Origin: Clostridiales bacterium
Lineage (GTDB): Bacteria > Bacillota > Clostridia > Christensenellales > CAG-138
Length of the DNA: 36,004 bases
Direction of reading: 5' to 3'
NCBI GenBank assembly: GCA_024698505.1
Contig: JAILRE010000061.1
Coordinates: 1 to 36,004 of the forward strand
Under the pieces are notes generated by a model, which was not told where the DNA came from, searched no databases, and was given only the letters and a program-made list of their open reading frames with translations. Positions 23,856-31,843 of this stretch are shown here, in pieces. Positions within the stretch are counted from its first letter, which is position 1. Each line of letters begins with the position of its first letter. Position numbers and translations under genes: made by a program.

Positions 23856-24866
23856 ATGTTCAACGCACTGAGCTCTCTCGTACTTATGGAGATTGGGCCC
23901 GCCGCCCTCGCCGCCATCATAATCGCGGTGATCTGCTTCATAATCATCTTCTTCTCGTTCATACCCCTCGGTCTGTGGATCTCCGCCGCCGCGTCCGGCG
24001 TACGCGTTGGTCTGTTCACCCTCGTAGGTATGAAGATCAGGAAGGTGCGCCCCGCGCGCATAATCAACCCCCTGATCAAGGCTACCAAGGCCGGCCTCAA
24101 GCTCTCCATCAACAAGATGGAAGCTCACTACCTCGCCGGCGGCAACGTTGACCGCGTTGCCAACGCCCTTATCGCCGCTCAGCGTGCGGGCATCCCCCTT
24201 GATTTCGAAAAAGCCTGCGCGATCGACCTTGCCGGCCGTGATGTTCTCACCGCCGTGCAGATGAGCGTCAATCCCCGCGTTATCGAGACCCCCGTCATCG
24301 CGGCTATCGCGAAGGACGGTATCGAGCTCAGGGCCAAAGCGAAGGTCACCGTCCGCGCCAACATCGACCGACTGGTCGGCGGCGCCGGCGAAGAGACGAT
24401 CATCGCCCGTGTAGGCGAGGGCATCGTTACCACCATCGGTTCCTCCCTCAGCCATAAGGACGTTCTCGAGAACCCCGATCTGATCTCCCAGACCGTTCTC
24501 GGCAAGGGCCTTGACGCGGGCACCGCGTTCGAGATCCTCTCCATCGATATCGCCGACGTCGACGTTGGCGTGAACGTAGGCGCCAAACTCCAGGCCGACC
24601 AGGCCGAGGCCGATAAGCGCGTCGCCCAGGCGAAGGCCGAGGAGCGCCGTGCAATGGCTATCGCTCAGGAGCAGGAGAACAAGGCCGAGGTACAGGGCAT
24701 GCGCGCCCGCGTCGTCGAGGCCGAGGCCGAAGTGCCCAAGGCCATGGCCGAAGCTTTCAGGAACGGTAATCTCGGTATAATGGACTACTACCGCATGAAG
24801 AACATGATGGCCGATACCGATATGCGCGAAGCTATCGGCAAGACGACCACCACCGAAGCTCAGTAA
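23856..24866 (+). CDS. floA: Flotillin-like scaffold protein FloA
   Basis: A 336-residue FloA (YqfA-type) protein. A membrane hairpin at about 15-45 is followed by the SPFH/band-7 domain, with [77 protein letters not shown] and the Glu/Ala-rich coiled tail [23 protein letters not shown]. FloA forms functional membrane microdomains that gather kinases, secretion and wall-synthesis proteins. Length is the usual one. AAAGGAG precedes the ATG. Sits between the zinc-ribbon protein and a charged membrane protein. Confidence 0.95.
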   Translation: MFNALSSLVLMEIGPAALAAIIIAVICFIIIFFSFIPLGLWISAAASGVRVGLFTLVGMKIRKVRPARIINPLIKATKAGLKLSINKMEAHYLAGGNVDRVANALIAAQRAGIPLDFEKACAIDLAGRDVLTAVQMSVNPRVIETPVIAAIAKDGIELRAKAKVTVRANIDRLVGGAGEETIIARVGEGIVTTIGSSLSHKDVLENPDLISQTVLGKGLDAGTAFEILSIDIADVDVGVNVGAKLQADQAEADKRVAQAKAEERRAMAIAQEQENKAEVQGMRARVVEAEAEVPKAMAEAFRNGNLGIMDYYRMKNMMADTDMREAIGKTTTTEAQ

Positions 24867-24875
24867 ACCCGATAA

Positions 24876-24908
24876 GAGCTGCGGGCGGATAAGCTCCGTC
24901 CGCAGCTC
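24876..24908 (+). terminator. Hairpin after floA without a T run
   Basis: GAGCTGCGGGCGGA (24876-24889) pairs with TCCGTCCGCAGCTC (24895-24908), 14 pairs with one G-U. No T run follows, so it may pause transcription or stabilise floA mRNA rather than end the operon. Confidence 0.45.
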
Positions 24909-24947
24909 CGATTGCCCCACACCTTCCGAGGAAAAGAGGTGCAAATT

Positions 24948-25676
24948 ATGCCTATACCAGTAATACTCATACTGATCATTGTCGGCATCGTGGTCAGCAG
25001 CTATTCCAAGGCGCAGAAGAAGGCCGCGGCCCAGAGCAAGAGCAATCAGAGCCTGCCGCAGAGGCAGCAGCTTTCCGACTTCCAGCGGAAGATCCAGCAG
25101 GCCGTGAACACCGCCATGCAGAGCGCGCAGCAGGCCTCCCAGCCGAAGCCGAATCCGATGACCTCCCCTATGGGCCCCTCGGCTTCCCCGATGAGGACGG
25201 CCGTTGAGAACGCGCAGAGAAGCTCCGCTCCCACCTACGAGGAGAGGGAGGCCAACCGCATCAAGCAGGAGGAGCTGAAGCGCAGGCTCAAGGAGAACGC
25301 GGAAAGAAGGGCGCTCGAAAGGTCCGCCTCCATGGGCGAAAGGAAGCCCCTTGAAAAGAGGGAGCTCGCCAGGGATACCTCCCGCAGGGATAAGCCCGTG
25401 GTCGTCCACACCGCGGACGACTGCACCGGCGGCAGCATCCACGACGGCTACCATGAGGGCGTCTCGAAGTTCCCCGCCAAGGATACTCCCAGGCCCATCG
25501 CCGTTGCGGGCGGGCTCGGCCACAAGCTCGCCGACGAGGACGACAAGCTCGAGAAGGAGCGCGCCGCCGTCGAAAACGCGAGACGCGCCCTCGCGAGGAT
25601 CTCGAAGCTGCCCCCGCTCGCGCAGGGCATGGTCTATTCCGAGATACTCGGCAAGCCCAAGTCCGAGATAGCGTAA
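24948..25676 (+). CDS. Membrane-anchored charged protein downstream of floA
   Basis: A 242-residue protein of unknown function. One N-terminal membrane helix (residues 4-18, PIPVILILIIVGIVVSS) anchors a highly charged, Gln/Ala/Arg-rich middle region (20-150) with probable coiled-coil parts, then TADDCTGGSIHDGYHEG and a C-terminal IISKLPPLAQG-like segment, here ARISKLPPLAQGMVYSEILG. Proteins with this ending are often found in Clostridia. ATG 24948 is chosen over 24912 because AGAGGTG precedes it and the membrane helix starts there. It is the last gene of the flotillin operon and ends before the terminator at 25691. Confidence 0.75.
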   Translation: MPIPVILILIIVGIVVSSYSKAQKKAAAQSKSNQSLPQRQQLSDFQRKIQQAVNTAMQSAQQASQPKPNPMTSPMGPSASPMRTAVENAQRSSAPTYEEREANRIKQEELKRRLKENAERRALERSASMGERKPLEKRELARDTSRRDKPVVVHTADDCTGGSIHDGYHEGVSKFPAKDTPRPIAVAGGLGHKLADEDDKLEKERAAVENARRALARISKLPPLAQGMVYSEILGKPKSEIA

Positions 25677-25690
25677 AACAGGTACTATCA

Positions 25691-25717
25691 AAAAGCCCCG
25701 GCAACGCCGGGGCTTTT
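25691..25717. terminator. Bidirectional terminator between the flotillin operon and pepV copy B
   Basis: A perfect 12-bp stem, AAAAGCCCCGGC (25691-25702) with GCCGGGGCTTTT (25706-25717), around AAC. The TTTT run serves the plus strand and the AAAA run its mirror on the minus strand, between two converging genes. Confidence 0.88.
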
Positions 25718-25735
25718 GTTGTACTATGAGAGGTC

Positions 25736-27094
25736 TTATTCAGCCAGCGCGAGCATCGCGTCGGCGATCATGTGCGCGTTGAACATCAGGTCCTCTATTG
25801 AGATGAACTCGTTGGGCATATGCACGGGAGCGGGGTGGCCGGGGATCTCGCAGCCGAAGGCGACCGCGTTCTTGAAGGCCCTCGCGTAGGTGCCGCCGCC
25901 TATCGCAAGAGGGGGCAGCCTGTGGCCGGTGCGCTCCGCGTAAACGTCGAGCAGCTTCGAAACGAGCTCGCTCTCGGCGGGCACGAAGAGGCCGTGCTGC
26001 GCATGCTCGTGCGCAAGCTCCATACCGAGCGCGTTTATCTGAGCGTTCTTCACGTCCTCCGCGGAGAGGGTGATCGGGTGACGGACGTCGATCATGAGCT
26101 TCTCGATACCGTTCTCGTCCCATTCGATAACGCCGGGGTTCAGCGTGAGCCTGCCGGAGGCGTCGGTTATGTCAAGGCCCATGGACTCGCCGTGGAGGCC
26201 CATTCCGAAGGCCTCGTGAAGCCTTGCGACGACCGCGCCGTCCTCGCCCTCGAGGGAGAGCTCATCCAGCACCGCGAAAGCCGCCTGCAGGGAGTTCTTG
26301 CCCAGCTCCGGCATTGAGGCGTGCGCGTCGAGACCTATCACGGTGAGAGCCGTGCCGTCGTCCTTCGCCTCGATCTCGAACGTGAAATCGTCAAGGCCGG
26401 CTTTTTCAACGGCGGCTTTTACCCTGCATTCGCATGCGGGCACGAATATCTCCGTCCTGCCGGCGACGACGTTCGGGCGGGTGCCGGCCTTCATGCGGAC
26501 GCGGCTCGGGAAGTTCTTGCGGTAAGTGGTGTGGAGTATGCCCTTTTCGGAATTGACGACGGGATATTCGCCGTCGGGCGTGAAGGCGAGCGTGGGCGCT
26601 TCGCCGTGCTTGCGGTAATAATCCATACAGCCCCAGCCGGTCTCCTCGTTGGTGCCGAGTATGACTCTTACGCGGCGGCGGAGGGGAATACCCGCTTCTT
26701 TGATCGCGGCGAGCGCATAGATCGCGGCGATGGCGGGACCCTTATCGTCCAGCGTGCCGCGGCCGTACATGACGCCGTCCTCTATCTCGGCGCCGTAGGG
26801 GGGATGATGCCAGCCCGTGCCCTCGGGAACGACGTCCATGTGGCAGATGACGCCGAGCATTTCCTCGCCCTCGCCGTGCTCCACACAGCCGACGTAGCCC
26901 TCCATATTGACCGTCTTAAGGCCGAGCTCGCCCGCGGTCCTGAGCGCGTGATCCAGCGCGTCTTTTACGGCCGGGCCGAAGGGAGCGCCCTCTTCCGCCG
27001 CGCCCTCGACGCTCGGTATGCGGATGCTTTCCTGAAGGGAAGCTATCAGCTGTTCGCGTTTGCCTTCGAGCATGGAATCGACGAGTTTGTTCAT
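25736..27094 (-). CDS. pepV: M20-family dipeptidase, PepV type, copy B
   Basis: A 452-residue paralogue of the peptidase at 3417-4775, in the opposite orientation. All zinc-site elements are kept: CHMDVVPEG, GTLDDKGP, GTNEETGWG, FTPDG, DAHASMP and VHMPNEF. No indels against copy A. AAAGGAGATAT precedes the ATG. Last gene of the second uppP - yitT-like - pepV unit; the gap to the yitT-like gene is 30 bases, against 31 in copy A. Both copies should be active; whether substrate use differs cannot be seen. Confidence 0.93.
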   Translation of the reverse strand: MNKLVDSMLEGKREQLIASLQESIRIPSVEGAAEEGAPFGPAVKDALDHALRTAGELGLKTVNMEGYVGCVEHGEGEEMLGVICHMDVVPEGTGWHHPPYGAEIEDGVMYGRGTLDDKGPAIAAIYALAAIKEAGIPLRRRVRVILGTNEETGWGCMDYYRKHGEAPTLAFTPDGEYPVVNSEKGILHTTYRKNFPSRVRMKAGTRPNVVAGRTEIFVPACECRVKAAVEKAGLDDFTFEIEAKDDGTALTVIGLDAHASMPELGKNSLQAAFAVLDELSLEGEDGAVVARLHEAFGMGLHGESMGLDITDASGRLTLNPGVIEWDENGIEKLMIDVRHPITLSAEDVKNAQINALGMELAHEHAQHGLFVPAESELVSKLLDVYAERTGHRLPPLAIGGGTYARAFKNAVAFGCEIPGHPAPVHMPNEFISIEDLMFNAHMIADAMLALAE

Positions 27095-27124
27095 ATTATA
27101 TCTCCTTTGCGTATTGATTCTTTA

Positions 27125-28042
27125 TCAGTTGATGGCGCCGAATCCGCGGCCGACGACCTCCTGCGTCTCGATTATCGAGAACAGGGCCTTCGGATCGTGA
27201 TCCTTGACTATCTTCTTCAGCTTGGCGAGCTCCGTCGTCTTGACTATGCAGTAGACGAGCTTGCGGGGCTGGCCCGTGTAAGCGCCCTCCGCGTGGATGT
27301 AGGTGACGCCCCTTCGCATCTCCTGCATGACCTGCGGGGCGATCTCGTCCCACTCCTCGCTGATTATGAACACGGTCATATTATGGTTGACGCCCCTGAG
27401 CGCGAAATTGTAGGCCGTGTTCGTTACGAACATCGAGACCATGGAAAGGAGCGCGACCTCTATGCCGTAGGAGGGGATTAGGAAGCTCATTATAAAGAGG
27501 TTGAATACGATATTGAACGTGCCCGCGGGTATCGAGAGCTTGTGCGAGAGCACGACGGTTATAACGTCGATACCGCCGAGGGACGCGCCCCTTTTCACCA
27601 CGAAGGCGCAGGTCACGCCGACTATCGCACTGCCGACTATCGCGGAAAGGAGCGCGTTGTCGCCGAGGGCGGCTGCGGCGGTGATCTTGTCCATAATGGG
27701 CAGCTCGAACATCAAAGAATAGCAGACCGTTGCAAACAGGCTGAACAGCGTGAATTTAAGGCTCTGCTGGGTTATGCCGTATATGGAGATGGGTATGTTC
27801 AGCCCGAGGAGCACCACCCACTTGGGGATGTTCCACAGGTAGTTGAACAGAAGGGAAAGGCCCGTTACGCCGCCCGACATGAAGTGGAACGGCACGTAAA
27901 AATACGAGAGCACGCAGCAGTGCAGGAAACAGACCGCCGCGATTATTATAAGCGTCGGTACGTCGTATCTGGGTATGAAGCGCTTCTCATACGGATTGAA
28001 GGGGCGCTTTTCGACCTTGACGATCTCGGTTTGGTTTTCCAT
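27125..28042 (-). CDS. YitT-family membrane protein with DUF2179 domain, copy B
   Basis: A 305-residue paralogue of the protein at 2474-3385, with the same membrane-segment layout and the DUF2179-type C-terminus including GAYTGQPRKLVYCIVKTTELAK. The N-terminal tail differs (MENQTEIVKVEKRPFNPYEK). The nearest ribosome-site-like AAGGA lies about 16 bases from the ATG, weaker than in copy A, so translation may depend on the upstream gene. It follows uppP copy B by 28 bases. Confidence 0.87.
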   Translation of the reverse strand: MENQTEIVKVEKRPFNPYEKRFIPRYDVPTLIIIAAVCFLHCCVLSYFYVPFHFMSGGVTGLSLLFNYLWNIPKWVVLLGLNIPISIYGITQQSLKFTLFSLFATVCYSLMFELPIMDKITAAAALGDNALLSAIVGSAIVGVTCAFVVKRGASLGGIDVITVVLSHKLSIPAGTFNIVFNLFIMSFLIPSYGIEVALLSMVSMFVTNTAYNFALRGVNHNMTVFIISEEWDEIAPQVMQEMRRGVTYIHAEGAYTGQPRKLVYCIVKTTELAKLKKIVKDHDPKALFSIIETQEVVGRGFGAIN

Positions 28043-28070
28043 TTGAATGATCTTTTGTTCCTTTCGGGTA

Positions 28071-28871
28071 TCAGAACAGGTGGAGTACGTACTGGTTGAG
28101 CAGCAGGAACACGCCGAGCGCGGCGGTGTAGATTATGAAGCCGGTAAAGCGCTTCTTGGTGATGAGCCTGAGCATGAAGCGGACCGCGAAATAGCCGGAT
28201 ACGCCCGCGAATATCATGCCTATCACGATCCCGTACCAGGAGAATTCGCCCGCGCCGTTTTTGATGAGGCCGGGGAGCTCCAGAACGAGGCCGCCGAGTA
28301 TTGCGGGTATGGAGAGCAGGAACGAGAACTCAGCCGCGTCCTTCTTCTTCACGCCGCAGAGCAGCGCGCCGGTTATCGTTGCGCCCGACCTTGAAATGCC
28401 GGGGAACACGGCTATGCCCTGCAGGGCGCCGATGATAAGGGGATGATGCCATTTCATCGTGTTGCAGGTGCGCGTCCTCGGAATGAGGAGCTTAGCGAAT
28501 TCGCCGATGGTGAGCAGAAGCGCGGTCACGAGGAAGCAAATCCCGAGGAAGCGCCCGTCCTCCGCGGAATCGAAGACCTTCTTGAACGCCAGCGTTATCG
28601 CGACGGTCACGAGCGTTGCGACGATGAGCCAGAGCGTCTTCTTCTGAAGGGGATGCCGTATTATGTCCCAAATCTGCTCGCGGTAGACGATGCAGACCGC
28701 GGCGAGCGTCGCCACGTGGAGCATTATCGTCATCAGTCTGCCGCCCTCGGTAATGCCGAAGATCCTTTCAAGAAGCAGGAGATGCCCGCTCGAGGAGATG
28801 GGCAGGAACTCGCCCAGGCCCTGAACGAGACCGAGAGCTATGCTTTTGAGGATCTCTATTATAACGTCCAT
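28071..28871 (-). CDS. uppP: Undecaprenyl-diphosphate phosphatase (BacA/UppP), copy B
   Basis: A 266-residue second UppP, equal in length to copy A and paralogous throughout. GLGEFLPISSSGHL and FPGISRSGATI carry the active residues. The ATG at 28871 has GGAGG 6 bases ahead, the same distance as the TTG of copy A. First gene of the inverted second unit. Two UppP proteins with the same operon context suggest raised capacity or condition-specific expression of lipid-carrier recycling, possibly under bacitracin-like stress; this is inference. Confidence 0.93.
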   Translation of the reverse strand: MDVIIEILKSIALGLVQGLGEFLPISSSGHLLLLERIFGITEGGRLMTIMLHVATLAAVCIVYREQIWDIIRHPLQKKTLWLIVATLVTVAITLAFKKVFDSAEDGRFLGICFLVTALLLTIGEFAKLLIPRTRTCNTMKWHHPLIIGALQGIAVFPGISRSGATITGALLCGVKKKDAAEFSFLLSIPAILGGLVLELPGLIKNGAGEFSWYGIVIGMIFAGVSGYFAVRFMLRLITKKRFTGFIIYTAALGVFLLLNQYVLHLF

Positions 28872-28907
28872 AATCAGCCTCCGGATCGCCGATAAATTTC
28901 TTATTAT

Positions 28908-28936
28908 ATAGTACCATGTTATGCCCCGTTTTTCAA
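28908..28936 (-). promoter_or_regulatory. Promoter of uppP copy B operon
   Basis: TTGAAA (28936-28931), 17-bp spacer, TACTAT (28913-28908) on the minus strand, with 36 nt to the start codon. These hexamers, spacer and distance are identical to those of the copy A promoter at 1592-1620, although the spacers themselves differ. Confidence 0.7.
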
Positions 28937-28956
28937 GATGATCTTACGCGGGAACG

Positions 28957-28992
28957 AAAAAACGCTTCGGAGTTCAATGCTCCGAAGCGTTT
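28957..28992 (-). terminator. Terminator of the dockerin gene
   Basis: A 13-bp stem, AAACGCTTCGGAG (28960-28972) with CTCCGAAGCGTTT (28980-28992), and a T6 run on the minus strand (A6 at 28957-28962). Confidence 0.85.
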
Positions 28993-29007
28993 CGGTAAAT
29001 CGTTTGA

Positions 29008-30060
29008 TCAGCCGAGGGAATCGATGAGCCCCATCTTGTAGCGGACGATCAGGAGCGCGTCCGCGCTGTCGACAGCGTCGTCGCCGTTTACGTTGCCGGC
29101 GAAGAGCTGCTTTTCGGTGAGCGTCTGAAGGCCCATCTTATGCCTGACTATCAGGAGCGCGTCCGCGGTTTCAATGGTCCCGCTCAGATTGGTATCTCCC
29201 ACGAGCACGTATTCCGCATGGACGTCCATATCGGCCGTGACGGAGGAATAATCGGCGTCCCAGCCGAAGAAGCGGTGCGGGCCGTTTTCGTCGTTATAGG
29301 AGGCGGGTACGTTGGGAGCAAGCGCGGAATAGCCGTGGCCGACCTGCTGAGTCTTCAACAGCTCGCCGTCGAAGCCGTAGAAATTAACGGTATGCATCGC
29401 CACGGGGGCGGAGACGCTTACGTAGACCTTGCCGTTGACCGTGTTCACGGTCTCGTGGGGGAGGCAGTAAGTCCCCTGACCGGGGGTGGAGCCCTCTACG
29501 AAATACTTGCTCTCAAGCACCGTGACAGGCATCTCGAAATAGTAGCCCTGGCTGTCGTGCTGAAGCAGATTGCTGGGGGGAAGCTCCTCAAGACGGAAGG
29601 TGATGCGGACGAACTCGCCGCCGACCTGGAGGCCCCCGAAATCAAAGGAGGTAAGAAACATGCCGACGTTGCAGTACAGATTGCCGTACTCGCCGACGGG
29701 CTTGGCGCCGGACTGGCCGACGTAGGAGACGTTGCACTGGAAGTCGGCGGTATCGGAGGTTTGATTTCCGTCTGCGATCTGCTGCTGGATTATGCTGTAA
29801 ACGCTGCCCTGCCAGGTGGAGGAACAGATTGTGGGCGTAACGAATTCCTCGGGGTAGTCGATCAGCCATTGGCCGCTCCACAAACGGGAGGCTTCCGAAA
29901 CGCTGAGGGTCCACCTGAATTTGGCGCCGGCAGCGACGGAAGTCGCGTCTACGGTCGCGCCGGTATAGGTGACCTCAATGCCGTTTCCTTCGGCAAGAGC
30001 GGTCGGGAACACGAGTGCTGCCATAATAAGTGCCATCATAACGGCAAGCAGTCTTTTCAT
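29008..30060 (-). CDS. Secreted dockerin protein with cohesin-like beta domain
   Basis: A 350-residue exported protein. Signal peptide of about 24 residues (MKRLLAVMMALIMAALVFPTALA). The first domain (about 25-220) is a beta-sandwich with the look of a cohesin or carbohydrate-binding module (for example GAKFRWTLSVSEASRLW); this is tentative. A Listeria-Bacteroides-type repeat (about 225-286) follows with VNFYGFDGELLKTQQV and FFGWDADYS. The C-terminus (287-350) is a type I dockerin with two calcium-loop repeats, GDTNLSGTIETADALLIV and GNVNGDDAVDSADALLIV. Start 30060 is set by AAAGGAG and the signal peptide. If the first domain is a cohesin, this would be an adaptor in a cell-surface complex. 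Confidence 0.82.
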   Translation of the reverse strand: MKRLLAVMMALIMAALVFPTALAEGNGIEVTYTGATVDATSVAAGAKFRWTLSVSEASRLWSGQWLIDYPEEFVTPTICSSTWQGSVYSIIQQQIADGNQTSDTADFQCNVSYVGQSGAKPVGEYGNLYCNVGMFLTSFDFGGLQVGGEFVRITFRLEELPPSNLLQHDSQGYYFEMPVTVLESKYFVEGSTPGQGTYCLPHETVNTVNGKVYVSVSAPVAMHTVNFYGFDGELLKTQQVGHGYSALAPNVPASYNDENGPHRFFGWDADYSSVTADMDVHAEYVLVGDTNLSGTIETADALLIVRHKMGLQTLTEKQLFAGNVNGDDAVDSADALLIVRYKMGLIDSLG

Positions 30061-30107
30061 GAGGGCGTTCTCCTTTCGAGCCGCGCAGGGCGCATGATTA
30101 CTTGTAT

Positions 30108-30136
30108 ATTCTATCATAAAACCGATGCCCGATAAA
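30108..30136 (-). promoter_or_regulatory. Promoter of the dockerin gene
   Basis: TTTATC (30136-30131), 17-bp spacer, TAGAAT (30113-30108) on the minus strand; moderate match only. Confidence 0.4.
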
Positions 30137-30213
30137 GCCCCGCCGGAGGAATGTCACAATATATTATCGGAACGGGAAAAACCGCCGATCCTCGACGGAT
30201 CCCGCGCCCCGGG

Positions 30214-30248
30214 AGCGACAAAGCGGCGAGCCTTCGAGGAGCTAAAAT
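30214..30248 (+). promoter_or_regulatory. Candidate spoIIGA promoter region with Spo0A-box-like site
   Basis: TAAAAT at 30243-30248 could serve as -10, about 38 bases before the start codon. TTTGTCGC on the minus strand (30221-30214) differs by one base from a Spo0A box (TTTGTCGA). In Bacillus, spoIIG is driven by Spo0A with sigma-A. I found no good -35 at either 17 or 22 bp, so this is weak. Confidence 0.3.
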
Positions 30249-30285
30249 ATGCCCGTGGGGCGACCCCATGAAGGAGGCGAGGCGC

Positions 30286-31029
30286 ATGTACATCGAATTG
30301 TTCCTGCTCGACAACCTCCTTTTGAACCTCCTTATCGTGCGGCTCGCGGCGGCGCTGCTCTCGGTACGTCCCCCACTTATCCGGGAGCTCTGCGCCGCAG
30401 GTCTTTCGGCGCTTGCCGCCGCGTACGCCGCATACCGCGCTCCGTGGCTTAACGCTTTTTTGCGGCTGCCGCTGCTTGCTGTCGCCGCGCTTGCAATACC
30501 CGTAAGGAACGCGAGGGGCTTTCTTTCGGCGCTGCTGGCCTCGGTCTTTGCTACCATGGCCGTCGGCGGCTGCGCTTTTGCGGCCGCGCTCGCCTCGGGA
30601 GGGTATTCCGACGGCGTTATAACGGGCGGCGTGGGCCTACGCGCGGCGCTCTTCGGGGCCGCGGCGGCTTCGTTCCTGCCAAGGGCGGCGAGAAGGCTCC
30701 AAAGGCGCGGGCAAAGGAACGGGAACTCCTGCGAGCTGGTGATAATGCAGGGCGGTATCCCGCGAAGATTCGTCTGCCTCGTCGACACGGGGAACACGCT
30801 TACCGAGCCCGTAAGCGGCCTGCCCGTCGCGGTGGTCAGATGCCGCGCGCTCGAAAGATACGCGAACATCCCGCTTACAGCCGTTACCGCCGCGGGCAGG
30901 GGGCGGCTGATGGCGTTCATTCCCGAAAGGGCGGCCGTCAACGGCATAGAGGTCGCCTGCGCCGTTGCGCTTACGGGAGAAAAGCTCGGAGCCGAGGCGG
31001 TCATCCCGCCGGAGCTCTGCATCCGATAA
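30286..31029 (+). CDS. spoIIGA: Sporulation pro-sigma-E processing protease SpoIIGA
   Basis: A 247-residue membrane aspartic protease that cleaves pro-sigma-E in the mother cell when SpoIIR signals from the forespore. Five or so hydrophobic segments fill about residues 1-132 ([17 protein letters not shown] at the start), and the protease half follows with the active-site motif LVDTGNTL (Asp167). It is clearly shorter than the Bacillus protein of about 309 residues, mainly in the C-terminal half. ATG 30286 is chosen for AAGGAGG (30271-30277) and the conserved MYIE opening. sigE follows after 20 bases. Confidence 0.88.
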   Translation: MYIELFLLDNLLLNLLIVRLAAALLSVRPPLIRELCAAGLSALAAAYAAYRAPWLNAFLRLPLLAVAALAIPVRNARGFLSALLASVFATMAVGGCAFAAALASGGYSDGVITGGVGLRAALFGAAAASFLPRAARRLQRRGQRNGNSCELVIMQGGIPRRFVCLVDTGNTLTEPVSGLPVAVVRCRALERYANIPLTAVTAAGRGRLMAFIPERAAVNGIEVACAVALTGEKLGAEAVIPPELCIR

Positions 31030-31049
31030 GCTTTCATCAGGGAGGGGAT

Positions 31050-31760
31050 ATGCTGATAAAGGTATTGAAGCTGATACTCAGGCTTTGCGAAAAGCTCCCG
31101 CGGGAGGGCGGGAGCATCAATTATCTCGGCAGCGGGGAATCGCTCCCGCCTCCGCTTGAAAAGGAGGAGGAGGCCGATGCCATAACGCGCCTCGCCTCGG
31201 GCGACGAGGAGGCCAAGCAGAAGCTCATCGAGCACAATCTCAGGCTCGTCGTATACATAGCCCGCAAATTCGAAAACACCGGGATCAACATAGAGGATCT
31301 CATCTCGATAGGCGCGATAGGGCTGATAAAGGCCGTCAACACCTACAATACCGAGCGGAGCATCAAGCTTGCCACTTACGCCAGCCGCTGCATCGAGAAC
31401 GAGATACTGATGTATCTCAGGAAGGCCAACAGGCTCAAGGCGGAGGTCTCGCTCGACGAGCCGCTGAACGTCGATTGGGACGGGAACGAGCTGCTCCTCT
31501 CCGACGTGCTGGGCACGGACGACGATCTCGTTTCAAGGGATCTCGAGGAGGAGACCGACCGCGAGCTTTTAAGGGCCGCGATGGAGAAGCTCTCCCCCAG
31601 GGAAAGGCGGATAGTCGAGCTCAGGTTCGGCATAGGCTGCGGCCGCGAATACACGCAGAAGCAGGTGGCCGATATGCTCGGCATTTCCCAAAGCTATATT
31701 TCAAGGCTCGAAAAGCGCATCATGAAGCAGCTCTACCGCGAGATGCTGGAGATGCAATAG
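31050..31760 (+). CDS. sigE: RNA polymerase sporulation sigma factor sigma-E (pro-form)
   Basis: A 236-residue mother-cell sigma factor. The N-terminal pro-sequence is an amphipathic, Leu/Lys-rich helix up to about residue 25, then the cleavage area around [14 protein letters not shown], close to the Bacillus pattern. Region 2 shows [20 protein letters not shown] and [12 protein letters not shown]; region 4 shows [14 protein letters not shown] and [24 protein letters not shown] is 4 bases from the ATG. It follows spoIIGA closely; sigG, usually next in Clostridia and Bacilli, is missing here. A bidirectional terminator follows. Confidence 0.95.
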   Translation: MLIKVLKLILRLCEKLPREGGSINYLGSGESLPPPLEKEEEADAITRLASGDEEAKQKLIEHNLRLVVYIARKFENTGINIEDLISIGAIGLIKAVNTYNTERSIKLATYASRCIENEILMYLRKANRLKAEVSLDEPLNVDWDGNELLLSDVLGTDDDLVSRDLEEETDRELLRAAMEKLSPRERRIVELRFGIGCGREYTQKQVADMLGISQSYISRLEKRIMKQLYREMLEMQ

Positions 31761-31774
31761 ACGAAGACGAAAAG

Positions 31775-31801
31775 AAAAGCCCCGGTCGTCCGGGGCTTTT
31801 T
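31775..31801. terminator. Bidirectional terminator after sigE
   Basis: AAAAGCCCCGG (31775-31785) pairs with CCGGGGCTTTT (31790-31800) around TCGT. The T5 run serves sigE; the mirrored AAAA run serves the converging cysteine protease gene. Confidence 0.88.
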
Positions 31802-31843
31802 CGGTTCTTTTACGCGGACTTTGCGGCCCGTTTTGTCTCCCTG

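Noticed and set aside
23817-25691. A 624-codon minus-strand frame across floA
   Set aside because: Antisense to FloA and the charged protein, both of which have ribosome sites and family sequence; composition is that of a reverse-strand artefact.
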